From positions 248,001 through 312,000 of the forward strand of contig QKPN01000003.1 of assembly GCA_003258405.1 (NCBI GenBank): a stretch of DNA of 64,000 nucleotides. The letters are read 5' to 3'. Below the pieces are notes generated by a model. That model was not told where the DNA came from, did not search any database, and worked only from the letters and a program-made list of their open reading frames with translations. The translations under genes and the position numbers were made by a program. The stretch's first letter is position 1. Each line of letters begins with the position of its first letter. The stretch is from Rhodobacteraceae bacterium DSL-40 (GTDB taxonomy: Bacteria > Pseudomonadota > Alphaproteobacteria > Rhodobacterales > Rhodobacteraceae). Below, one piece after another: positions 1 to 8,061 of this stretch.

Positions 1-166
1 CATCATGGTTCCGCGCGAGCGCGGCGAGAATGCCGGAATAGGGCATCGCCCCTGAAATCGCTTCAGCTTGGGCCGGACGCGTGACGGACATCTGGGGAAG
101 GAGGGAAAGCGCCACCGCACAACAGCCGATCAGCGCCGAACAACGTAAAAACCGAGTAAACCGCAA
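1..166 (-). CDS. Partial secreted protein, N-terminal fragment
   Basis: Only the first 55 codons lie in the window; the gene runs off the left edge. From a TTG start preceded by GGGGA seven bases upstream, the frame gives a basic start, a hydrophobic stretch (CSALIGCCAVALSLLP) and an Ala-x-Ala-like end near residue 32, which looks like a signal peptide. The mature start reads MPYSGILAALARNHD. That is loosely like the start of a lytic transglycosylase domain, but too little is present to assign a function. An internal ATG at 91 is an alternative start, though it would cut off the signal peptide. Confidence is limited by the short length and the rare start codon. Confidence 0.4.
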   Translation of the reverse strand, partial: MRFTRFLRCSALIGCCAVALSLLPQMSVTRPAQAEAISGAMPYSGILAALARNHD

Positions 167-360
167 TATTATGTCCCCACTCCATCATCGGCCCCCATAT
201 AGGGCCGCATCCCAGCCTTGCTGCACCGCAGCATGATTTTCGTTCACGCTGGAATTGGCAGATGGAGAGGGTGTGAGTCCACGTTTGCGGCACGGACAAG
301 CGGATTCTCGCGCATTTTACGCGTTTACCAACTTTATCCTCGACCCGGAACTATGTCTAT

Positions 361-1308
361 TTACAGATTTTTTACGATTCTCTGTATCGCCTCCCGCGCG
401 GGCGTCGCAAGACGCGCGATCGCGGTGAACGACTCGTCGATACAAGTCAGTTGCGATTGAATCGCAGCAAGACCGACTATTCCATATGATTCGACCAGAC
501 GTGACTCGGCCCAGCTCCGGGCTTGTGCCTGCCGCTTGCGGTTGAAATCACCACTTGCAGCGCGCGTATTGGCGAGATCCGAGATCAGATCGAGCGCGGC
601 ATCGAGCCCCTCGCCCGTCTGCGACGACACGATGGCCACGGACGGCAGCACACCGTCCTCGACCGAGAGCGACAGCGCCCCCCGGACATCCGCCGCCGCG
701 CGCCGCGCGACCGGCCCCATGTCGCCCTTCGTCACGAGCACGACGTCGGGCACCTCCATGACACCGGCCTTCATGAACTGAAGCGCATCACCGGAGCCCG
801 GCTGCGCACAGAAGACAACGAGATCGGCACAATCGGCAATTTCTGTCTCGGACTGCCCCACCCCGACCGTTTCGACAATCACCCGGTCAAACAACGCCCG
901 CATGAGAACCGCGGCAGGGAAGGTCAGATCGGCAAGACCTCCGAGCCGCCGCCGCGCCGCCATGGAGCGCACGAAGACGCCCGTATCCTCCGGGTCGGTC
1001 TCGATGCGCGTCCGATCCCCGAGCAGAGCGCCGCCGGATCGCCGGGAAGACGGATCCACCGCGATCACCGCGACCGTCTCGCCGCGCACGCGCATGCGGG
1101 CAATGAAGGCATTGGTCAGCGTCGATTTTCCGACGCCAGGCGGGCCGGTAAGCCCCAGGACCACCCCTTTCGGTGCCGCCGCCGCCGCATCGAGCAACGC
1201 CGCAAGCGTCGGATCCTCGGGTGCGGATTCAAGCGCCGAAAGCACACGGGCAAGCGCCGCCTTGCCGCCCGCAGCGAGCGCGGAAAGATCGCCGGGAAGT
1301 GGTTTCAT
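361..1308 (-). CDS. meaB: Methylmalonyl-CoA mutase-associated GTPase MeaB
   Basis: A 315-residue G3E-family P-loop GTPase. MeaB proteins load and protect the adenosylcobalamin of methylmalonyl-CoA mutase in the cytosol. The Walker A motif GPPGVGKST is near residue 62, followed by VIAVDPSSRRSGGALLGDRTR, the family's switch region, and VETVGVGQSE. The chosen start (MKPLPGDLSAL) overlaps the stop of the upstream PEP-enzyme gene as ATGA, which indicates translational coupling; a longer frame exists but its extra N-terminus does not fit the family. It is the last gene of a glyS - PPDK-like - meaB operon. The mutase itself is not in the window. The family call is secure. Confidence 0.93.
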   Translation of the reverse strand: MKPLPGDLSALAAGGKAALARVLSALESAPEDPTLAALLDAAAAAPKGVVLGLTGPPGVGKSTLTNAFIARMRVRGETVAVIAVDPSSRRSGGALLGDRTRIETDPEDTGVFVRSMAARRRLGGLADLTFPAAVLMRALFDRVIVETVGVGQSETEIADCADLVVFCAQPGSGDALQFMKAGVMEVPDVVLVTKGDMGPVARRAAADVRGALSLSVEDGVLPSVAIVSSQTGEGLDAALDLISDLANTRAASGDFNRKRQAQARSWAESRLVESYGIVGLAAIQSQLTCIDESFTAIARLATPAREAIQRIVKNL

Positions 1309-3917
1309 CGTCTTGTTTCGCCGGACTCCATGGATGAGCGCGACAGAAGCGTCGCCTGAGCCGCCGCCAGCCGTGCAATCGGCACACGGAAGGGCGAGCA
1401 GGAGACATAGTCGAAGCCCGCCACTTTGCAGAACCGCACAGAGGACGGATCGCCACCATGTTCGCCACAAAGCCCGAGCGTCAGACCCGGGTTTGTCGCC
1501 CGTCCGCGTCTCGCCGCGATCAGCATGAGCTCGCCCACACCCTCCACGTCGAGCGTATGGAACGGATCCTCGGGAAAGACCCCCTGGTTGACGTAGTCGC
1601 GCATGAAGCGCCCGGCATCGTCGCGCGACAGCCCGTAGGTCATCTGCGTCAGGTCGTTGGTGCCGAAGGACAGGAAGGCGGATGTCGCTGCGAGATCGCC
1701 CGCGCGGAGTGCCGCGCGCGGCGTCTCCACCATGACCCCGAGCTTGTAGGTCAGTTCCGCCCCCTGCTCGCGCTGGACATCCTCCGCAATCGCATCGATC
1801 CGGCGCTTCACGAGTTCCACTTCACGATTGGCGGAAACCAGAGGGATCATCACTTCAGGCACCACCGGTGCGCGCGAATCGCGGTTGACCTCGATGGCGG
1901 CCTCGAAGATCGCACGTGCCTGCATGTCGTAGATCGCGGGCATGGTGATCCCGAGCCGCACGCCCCGCATGCCAAGCATCGGGTTCACCTCCGAAAGTTC
2001 GCGCGCACGCGCCGTGATCTGAGCGACCGGCAAGCCCATTGCCTCGGCAAACTCCGCGATCTCCTCGGGCCCGTTGGGCAGGAATTCGTGCAGCGGCGGG
2101 TCTAGCAGACGGATCGTCACCGGCAATCCGCGCATGATGTCGAAAATCTCGACGAAATCCGCGCGCTGCATCGGCAGGAGCCGGTCGAGTGCTGCCTGGC
2201 GCTCGGTATCGGAATTGGCGAGGATCATCTCGCGCATCACCGCAATCCGGTTCTCGTCGAAGAACATGTGCTCGGTGCGGCAAAGCCCGATTCCGTCCAC
2301 CCGGAACTCCCGCGCGGTGCGCGCATCCGAGGGCGTGTCGGCATTCGCCCGCACGCCGAGGTCGCGCACCGTGTCGGCCCAGTCGAGCAACTCGGAAAAC
2401 GCTCCGCCGAGTTCGGGCGCGATCATCTCCACCGCGCCGGCCATGACCTCGCCCCGTGTGCCATCAAGCGTCACGAGCGCCCCTTCCCGGATCACCCGGC
2501 CATCGGAGGTCGTGAGCGTCCGCTCGCTGAAATCGAGGCGCAGATCGCTTGCCCCGACAACACAAGGCAGACCGATGCCGCGCGCGATCACTGCCGCATG
2601 GCTTGTCATGCCACCCCGGATCGTCAGCACGCCATGGGCGGAGTGCATGCCGCGGATATCTTCCGGACCGGTCTCGACCCGCACGAGAATCGAGTGCTCG
2701 TCCTGCGCGGCCGCGGCCTGGGCGGCTTCCGCCGTGAACACGATGCGGCCCGTTGCTGCCCCTGGAGACGCCGCCAGACCGAGCCCGAAGACATCGCGCA
2801 CGGCATTGGGCGCGATCTGCGGATGAAGATGCTCGATGAGACTGCGGGGGTCGACCTGGAGCAGCGCACGCGACCGGGTGATCGCCCCGCTCTTGGCCAG
2901 ATCGACGGAAATCTGCACTGCCGCGCGCGCGGTCCGCCGCACCGGGAGCGCGTCCAGCACTGCAACCTGTCCGGCGCGGATCGCGAAGAGCAGCCGATAG
3001 GCATCGCCGAGCCCTTCGGCCGTCCGCATCGCCGCCCGCCGCAATTGGCGCAAGGCTTCCGGACAGAGCTCATCCAGCGTCGGCCCGTCCGTTGGCACGC
3101 CCTCGGCGGGCGCAGCCAGCGGGATCTCGCGCACCCGCGTCGGCTTCTCGGGATCGATCAGCCGGAAGGAACCGACGCAGGCCTTCTTGCCTGTGCGGCT
3201 GTCCACAAGCTGCACGTCGCCCCGGCCGTAGATTCCCGCGCCGGTACCCGCAGCCGCCTCCTGCACGATAAGCCCGAGACCGGCATCCGCCGGGGCGCCT
3301 TTCGCTTCGCGAAGAATGCGCGCAGACGGCGCATTCCACATCCGCGCCATGGCACGCGCCGCAAGCTCAAGCTGGACCCGCGGATCCTGCGGAAACGGAT
3401 CGCCGACCTCATCGGCGTAGAACTGCAGCATCTCATCGATCAGCCCGCGCAACGCGACCGCATCGGCGCCGTCTGCCGCCTCAGGCCCGAGCGCGCGGAA
3501 ATCGTCCGGGTCCATGCCATGGACCGTCATCGAGAACTCGCCGATGAACCGCCGGTAGACGTCAAGCGCCGCGGCCGTCCCGAACCGAGCCTCGAGCACC
3601 GGCAGGCTCCGCTCGCCTATGCCGATGTTGCGAAGGGACGGCACCCCGCCCCAGGCGCGTTCGAGCGGGCTGCACCGGAGCACCAGCAGGCGCCCGGGCG
3701 CTTCAATGCCCGGAAGATCCGGCATCGGCCCCGCACCGGCGAGCTCACGGACACACTCGAAGGACAGCGCGAAACCCGGCGGGATCGGCAATCCGAGCGA
3801 CATCAGCCGGGCGAGCTTCCACGCCCGCCGCCCGAACGCGGTTTCGCGCACGGCGCCGCCGGCGTCGAGGCTCACGACGCCGTCATTCGGATCCCTTATG
3901 ATTTCCTGCGGTTTCAT
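1305..3917 (-). CDS. PEP-utilising enzyme, pyruvate phosphate dikinase-like
   Basis: An 870-residue protein with the PPDK layout. The phosphohistidine domain is intact (GGMTSHAAVIARG, His440). The C-terminal PEP/pyruvate barrel keeps GLCRTEHMFF, IRLLDPPLHEF, NPMLGMRGVRLG, SFGTNDLTQMTYG and LCGEHGGD. The N-terminal nucleotide half is clearly divergent: where true PPDKs carry a signature containing SMPGMMDT, residues 80-100 read RCSPLERAWGGVPSLRNIGIG, and the later ATP-grasp catalytic motifs are not recognisable. It therefore resembles the putative PEP-binding proteins of Rhodobacterales, whose reaction I do not know. It lies 59 bases after glyS and is coupled to meaB by ATGA. Calling it ppdK would overstate the evidence. 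Confidence 0.8.
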   Translation of the reverse strand: MKPQEIIRDPNDGVVSLDAGGAVRETAFGRRAWKLARLMSLGLPIPPGFALSFECVRELAGAGPMPDLPGIEAPGRLLVLRCSPLERAWGGVPSLRNIGIGERSLPVLEARFGTAAALDVYRRFIGEFSMTVHGMDPDDFRALGPEAADGADAVALRGLIDEMLQFYADEVGDPFPQDPRVQLELAARAMARMWNAPSARILREAKGAPADAGLGLIVQEAAAGTGAGIYGRGDVQLVDSRTGKKACVGSFRLIDPEKPTRVREIPLAAPAEGVPTDGPTLDELCPEALRQLRRAAMRTAEGLGDAYRLLFAIRAGQVAVLDALPVRRTARAAVQISVDLAKSGAITRSRALLQVDPRSLIEHLHPQIAPNAVRDVFGLGLAASPGAATGRIVFTAEAAQAAAAQDEHSILVRVETGPEDIRGMHSAHGVLTIRGGMTSHAAVIARGIGLPCVVGASDLRLDFSERTLTTSDGRVIREGALVTLDGTRGEVMAGAVEMIAPELGGAFSELLDWADTVRDLGVRANADTPSDARTAREFRVDGIGLCRTEHMFFDENRIAVMREMILANSDTERQAALDRLLPMQRADFVEIFDIMRGLPVTIRLLDPPLHEFLPNGPEEIAEFAEAMGLPVAQITARARELSEVNPMLGMRGVRLGITMPAIYDMQARAIFEAAIEVNRDSRAPVVPEVMIPLVSANREVELVKRRIDAIAEDVQREQGAELTYKLGVMVETPRAALRAGDLAATSAFLSFGTNDLTQMTYGLSRDDAGRFMRDYVNQGVFPEDPFHTLDVEGVGELMLIAARRGRATNPGLTLGLCGEHGGDPSSVRFCKVAGFDYVSCSPFRVPIARLAAAQATLLSRSSMESGETRR

Positions 3918-3976
3918 TGCAGCGCAGCATAGCCGTGAATTGGTGCAAGAGAAACTGAATTGTCACACGCCCGCGC

Positions 3977-6025
3977 TTAACCCTCAATGACGGAAAAGAT
4001 CGCGACCTGATTCATCACCTTGCGAATGCGGTTTAGCAGACAGAGACGATTGCGGCGGACGAGCGGCTTGTCGGAATTGACCACCGTTGTCTCGAAGAAT
4101 GCGTCAATCGGTGCCCGGAGCCCCGCAAGTCCCGCCATCGCCGCGCCGAAATCCTCCGCGGCCAGCGCCGGGGCGAGCTGCCGCGTGGCATCGTCCAGCG
4201 CCGTGAAAAGAGCCCTCTCGGCCTCGGTTTCGGCAAGCTCGACGTGCGGATCGAGCGAATACTCCACCCCGTCCTTGCGCTCCTCCTGCTCGAGGATATT
4301 GACGGCACGCTTGTATCCCGCCAGCAGATTCGCGCCATCCTCGCTGCCGAGGAAGGTCTGAAGCGCCTCGACCCGCGCAACGAGGAGCACCAGATCGTCC
4401 TGCCCTCCGAGCTCGAAACAGGCCCGGATCACGTCATGCCGCACACCCTGGTCCCGGAGATGCACCGCGAGCCGGTCGGCGAAGAAGCTCATCAGATCTT
4501 CCGGCTCGGCACCGGGATAGCCCTGTGCCAGCAGCTCCGAGAGACGCAGGCGAAGGCCGTTTTCGAGCACGAGCCGAATCACGCCCAGCGCGGCTCGGCG
4601 CAGGGCGAACGGGTCGCGCGACCCGGTCGGCTTCTCGTCAATCGCCCAGAACGCGGTCAGGCGGTCGATCTTGTCGGCAAGCGCCACGGCAACCGAGAGC
4701 GGCGCCCTGGGGGTGGCATCCGAAGGCCCGAGCGGCGAGTAATGTTCGGCCGCGGCCTCCGCCACCCCTGCATCCTCGCCCGCGCGGAGCGCGTAGTAGC
4801 GCCCCATCACGCCCTGCAGTTCGGGAAACTCATAGACCATCTCGCTCGCGAGATCGGCCTTGGCCAGCAACGCGGCCCGCTCCGCCAGATCGGGATCGGT
4901 CCCAAGCTTCGGCGCGAGATCGCGTGCAAGCTCCGCGATCCTCTTGATCTGCTCGCCCTGGGTGCCGAGCTTGTTGTGGAAGGTCACATGGCCGAGCTTT
5001 TCGGTCATCGCCGCAAGCGGCGTGCGTAGATCGTTCTCCCAGAAGAAGACCGCATCCGACAGCCGGGCCGCGAGCACCCGCGCGTTGCCCGCCAGGATCG
5101 TCGCGCCATTGTCATGGGTGTCGCGGTTCGCCACCACCACATAGGCGACGATCCGGCCGTCCTTGGGATCGCGCACGGAGAGAAACTTCTGATGCTCCTT
5201 CATCGAGGTGCGCAGCACCTCGGGCGGCAAATCGAGAAAGCGCTCCTCGATCCGCCCCATCAGCACCACGGGCCATTCGACGAGCCCGGCGACCTCTGCG
5301 AGCAACCCCTTGTCCTCGACGAGCTCGAGCCCCTGGGCAAAGGCGAGCTGGGTCGCATCATGCAGGATCTTCTCGGCCCGGTCTGCCGGGTCGAGCAGAA
5401 CGAAGGCCCGGTCGAGCTTTGCGCGGTAATCCTCGAAATCCTGAACGGCAAAAGGCTCGGGCGCCATGAAGCGATGCCCGCGTGTGACCTTGCCGGCCGC
5501 GATCCCGTCGATCTTGAGCGGCACAGCCTCGGCGCCCGCCTCGCTCGAGAGGAGGCAGAGGATCGAATGGAGCGGCCGCACCCAGCGCAGGCTGCCGTTG
5601 CCCCAGCGCATGCTCTTGGGCCAGGGGAAGGTGCGCACCACCTCCTCGACCACCTCGGCGACGATCTCCGCCGCCGGGCGCCCCGGGCGGACGATCTCGG
5701 CGAAATAGACCTGCCCCTTCTTGTCGTCGCGCACGGAGAGATCCTCGCGTGCAAGACCCGTCGAGCGCAGGAAGCCCTCGATGGCTTTCTCCGGGGCATC
5801 GACCCGCGGCCCCTTGCGCTCTTCGCGCGTCGTCGGCGCGTGATCCGCAAGGCCTGCGAGCGCAAGCGCGAGCCGGCGCGGGGTCGCAAAGGCCTCGGCA
5901 TGGGCATAGGTGAGCCCGCGCGAGACGACGCCCTCGGTCACGAGCCGCTTGAGATCGGCGGAGGCCCGCGCCTGCATGCGGGCGGGAATTTCCTCCGAGA
6001 AGAGTTCGAGCAGAAGGTCGGGCAT
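3977..6025 (-). CDS. glyS: Glycyl-tRNA synthetase beta subunit
   Basis: A 682-residue beta chain of the alpha2-beta2 bacterial glycyl-tRNA synthetase, which works with GlyQ to charge tRNA-Gly. The N-terminus MPDLLLELFSEEIPARMQ is diagnostic, and internal motifs such as VEWPVVLMG and LRTSMKEHQKFLSV match the family. I chose the ATG at this diagnostic sequence rather than an upstream TTG that adds 12 atypical residues. It is the first gene of a leftward operon with the PPDK-like gene and meaB. The partner gene glyQ does not lie upstream: the next gene is a divergent sulfide oxidoreductase, so the subunits are encoded apart or further away. Confidence 0.96.
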   Translation of the reverse strand: MPDLLLELFSEEIPARMQARASADLKRLVTEGVVSRGLTYAHAEAFATPRRLALALAGLADHAPTTREERKGPRVDAPEKAIEGFLRSTGLAREDLSVRDDKKGQVYFAEIVRPGRPAAEIVAEVVEEVVRTFPWPKSMRWGNGSLRWVRPLHSILCLLSSEAGAEAVPLKIDGIAAGKVTRGHRFMAPEPFAVQDFEDYRAKLDRAFVLLDPADRAEKILHDATQLAFAQGLELVEDKGLLAEVAGLVEWPVVLMGRIEERFLDLPPEVLRTSMKEHQKFLSVRDPKDGRIVAYVVVANRDTHDNGATILAGNARVLAARLSDAVFFWENDLRTPLAAMTEKLGHVTFHNKLGTQGEQIKRIAELARDLAPKLGTDPDLAERAALLAKADLASEMVYEFPELQGVMGRYYALRAGEDAGVAEAAAEHYSPLGPSDATPRAPLSVAVALADKIDRLTAFWAIDEKPTGSRDPFALRRAALGVIRLVLENGLRLRLSELLAQGYPGAEPEDLMSFFADRLAVHLRDQGVRHDVIRACFELGGQDDLVLLVARVEALQTFLGSEDGANLLAGYKRAVNILEQEERKDGVEYSLDPHVELAETEAERALFTALDDATRQLAPALAAEDFGAAMAGLAGLRAPIDAFFETTVVNSDKPLVRRNRLCLLNRIRKVMNQVAIFSVIEG

Positions 6026-6129
6026 GACGAATCCGGGCAGTCTGGGATGCGGGTCAGGCAAAAGCGGATGCGTCCCGCGAGGTCAAGGGAAAAACCCCGC
6101 CGGATGCCCGGGCGCCGCTCCGGTAAAAT

Positions 6130-6242
6130 TCACATGACGCACTTGTAAATAATACATAGCGGAATATAAATATGAACCGGCACCGGGCCCCCTGCGGGAG
6201 AGAAGCCCCGGGCCGGACCGCAACAGATGGAGGAAAAGCCTC
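6130..6242 (+). promoter_or_regulatory. AT-rich promoter/leader of the sulfide oxidoreductase gene
   Basis: The stretch at about 6141-6175 (containing AATAATACATA and AATATAAATATG) is strikingly AT-rich against very GC-rich flanks. It lies roughly 70-100 bases before the start codon. Such AT-rich islands are where sulfide-responsive ArsR-type repressors (BigR/SqrR) bind in related bacteria, but I cannot match an exact operator. A clear GGAGG at 6229-6233, nine bases before the GTG start, supports the start of the next gene. Confidence 0.45.
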
Positions 6243-7913
6243 GTGGAAACGAAACGCGTCACCGGCACGCTGAGCGTCGCGCCGCAGATCCGGCCCGAAG
6301 ATGCCGCAGCGCTCGCCGAGGCGGGCTTCCGCAGCATCATCTCGAACCGCCCCGATGGCGAGGCCCCCGATCAGCCCAATTTCGCCGAGATCGCAGCGGC
6401 CGCCCTCGCAGCCGGCCTCGAGACCCGGCACATCCCCGTCACCTCCGGCAAGGCAAGTGCCGACGATGCCGCGGCCTTCGGGGCAGCCCTTGCCGAACTG
6501 CCCGGTCCGGTCCTTGCCTTCTGCCGCACCGGCACGCGGTCGATCACCCTCTGGACCATGGCCCGCCTCGCCGAAGGCGCCGATCCGGTCGAGATCCTCT
6601 CCGCCGCCCAGGCCGCAGGCTACGACATGCGCGACGTCGCCGCGCGCGTCCGCAATGCCGGCATCACCCCGACGGAAACCCCGGTCGCCGCGCATGACAT
6701 CGTCATCGTCGGCGGCGGTGCGGCCGGCATTGCCGTTGCCAGCAGCCTGCTGTCGCGGGAGGAAAACCTCGACCTCGCCATCATCGAGCCCGAGGACATC
6801 CACTACTACCAGCCCGGCTGGACTCTCGTCGGCGGCGGCGTCTTCCGCGACATCGACACCCGCAAGGACATGGCCCGCCTGATCCCGCGCGGCGCGAAAT
6901 GGATCAAGGCAGCGGTCTCGGCCTTCGCCCCCGAAGAGAACGCGGTCATCCTCGATGGCTGCCACACCATCCGCTACAAGCGCCTGATCGTGGCGCCGGG
7001 GCTGAAGCTCGACTGGGACGCGATCGAGGGCCTGCCCGAAACGCTCGGCCGCAACGGCGTCACTTCGAACTACCGCTACGACCTGGCACCATACACCTGG
7101 AAGCTCGTTCAGGAGCTCCGCGAAGGCCATGCCGTCTTCACCCAGCCGCCGATGCCGATCAAATGCGCCGGCGCGCCGCAGAAGGCGATGTATCTCTCCG
7201 CCGACCATTGGCATCGCGCCGGCCGCATCCCGGGCATCCGCATCGATTTCTTCAATGCCGGCGGCGTGCTCTTTGGCGTGCAGGACTACGTGCCCGCGCT
7301 CATGGAGTATGTCGAGCGCTACCAGGCGCAGCTCAATTTCAACCACAGGCTCACCCGCATCGACGGCCCCGCCCGCCGCGCCTGGTTCACGAAGACCGGC
7401 GCGGACGGCCAGACCGAGACCGTCGAGACCGAGTTCGACATGATCCATGTCTGCCCGCCGCAGACCGCGCCCGATTTCGTGCGCGCGAGCCCCCTGGCCG
7501 ATGCCACGGGCTGGGTCGATGTCGATCCCGGCACCCTGCGCCACAAGACCTGGGAGAACATCTGGTCGCTGGGCGATGCGATGAATGCGCCCAATGCCAA
7601 GACCGCGGCGGCGGCCCGCAAGCAGGCGCCGGTGGTCGCGAACAACGTGCTGGCCGACATCGGTCTCGTCCGCGGCCTCGCGCAGTACGACGGCTATGGC
7701 TCCTGTCCGCTCACGGTGGAGCGCGGCAAGATCGTGCTCGCCGAGTTCGGCTACGGCGGCAAGCTGCTCCCGAGCTTCCCGAAGTGGGTGATCGACGGCA
7801 CCCGGCCCTCCCGCATCTCCTGGATCCTCAAGGAACGCATCCTGCCGCCGGTCTACTGGAAGGCGATGCTCCGCGGTCACGAATGGCTCGCACGGCCCGA
7901 AACCGTGGACTGA
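6243..7913 (+). CDS. DUF442 phosphatase-like / sulfide:quinone oxidoreductase fusion
   Basis: A 556-residue two-domain protein. Residues 1-110 are a DUF442 (TIGR01244, Blh-like) domain with the PTP-like loop FCRTGTRS. Residues about 150-556 are an FAD flavoprotein of the sulfide:quinone oxidoreductase family: dinucleotide motif VGGGAAGIAVA, one redox cysteine in PIKCAGAPQK and a second in YGSCPL. SQR oxidises sulfide at the membrane and passes electrons to quinone; the two-cysteine pattern resembles the mitochondrial-type enzyme. The DUF442 domain may handle the persulfide or sulfane sulfur product, which is inference. The GTG start is set by a well-spaced GGAGG. It stands as the first gene after an AT-rich promoter, with an SLC13 permease downstream. 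Confidence 0.9.
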   Translation: METKRVTGTLSVAPQIRPEDAAALAEAGFRSIISNRPDGEAPDQPNFAEIAAAALAAGLETRHIPVTSGKASADDAAAFGAALAELPGPVLAFCRTGTRSITLWTMARLAEGADPVEILSAAQAAGYDMRDVAARVRNAGITPTETPVAAHDIVIVGGGAAGIAVASSLLSREENLDLAIIEPEDIHYYQPGWTLVGGGVFRDIDTRKDMARLIPRGAKWIKAAVSAFAPEENAVILDGCHTIRYKRLIVAPGLKLDWDAIEGLPETLGRNGVTSNYRYDLAPYTWKLVQELREGHAVFTQPPMPIKCAGAPQKAMYLSADHWHRAGRIPGIRIDFFNAGGVLFGVQDYVPALMEYVERYQAQLNFNHRLTRIDGPARRAWFTKTGADGQTETVETEFDMIHVCPPQTAPDFVRASPLADATGWVDVDPGTLRHKTWENIWSLGDAMNAPNAKTAAAARKQAPVVANNVLADIGLVRGLAQYDGYGSCPLTVERGKIVLAEFGYGGKLLPSFPKWVIDGTRPSRISWILKERILPPVYWKAMLRGHEWLARPETVD

Positions 7914-8061
7914 ACCGCGCCCTGCCGCCCGCGCCCGCGATCCCAGTGTTCCGAGCCGCTCCGGGTCCCGCCCCCGGCGGCTGCGGGTGGCGGGCGGCAA
8001 CTTCCTGCGCGGACACGCGATTCCAAGTTGACGCAGACCTGCAAGATACCACCCTTGCGGG

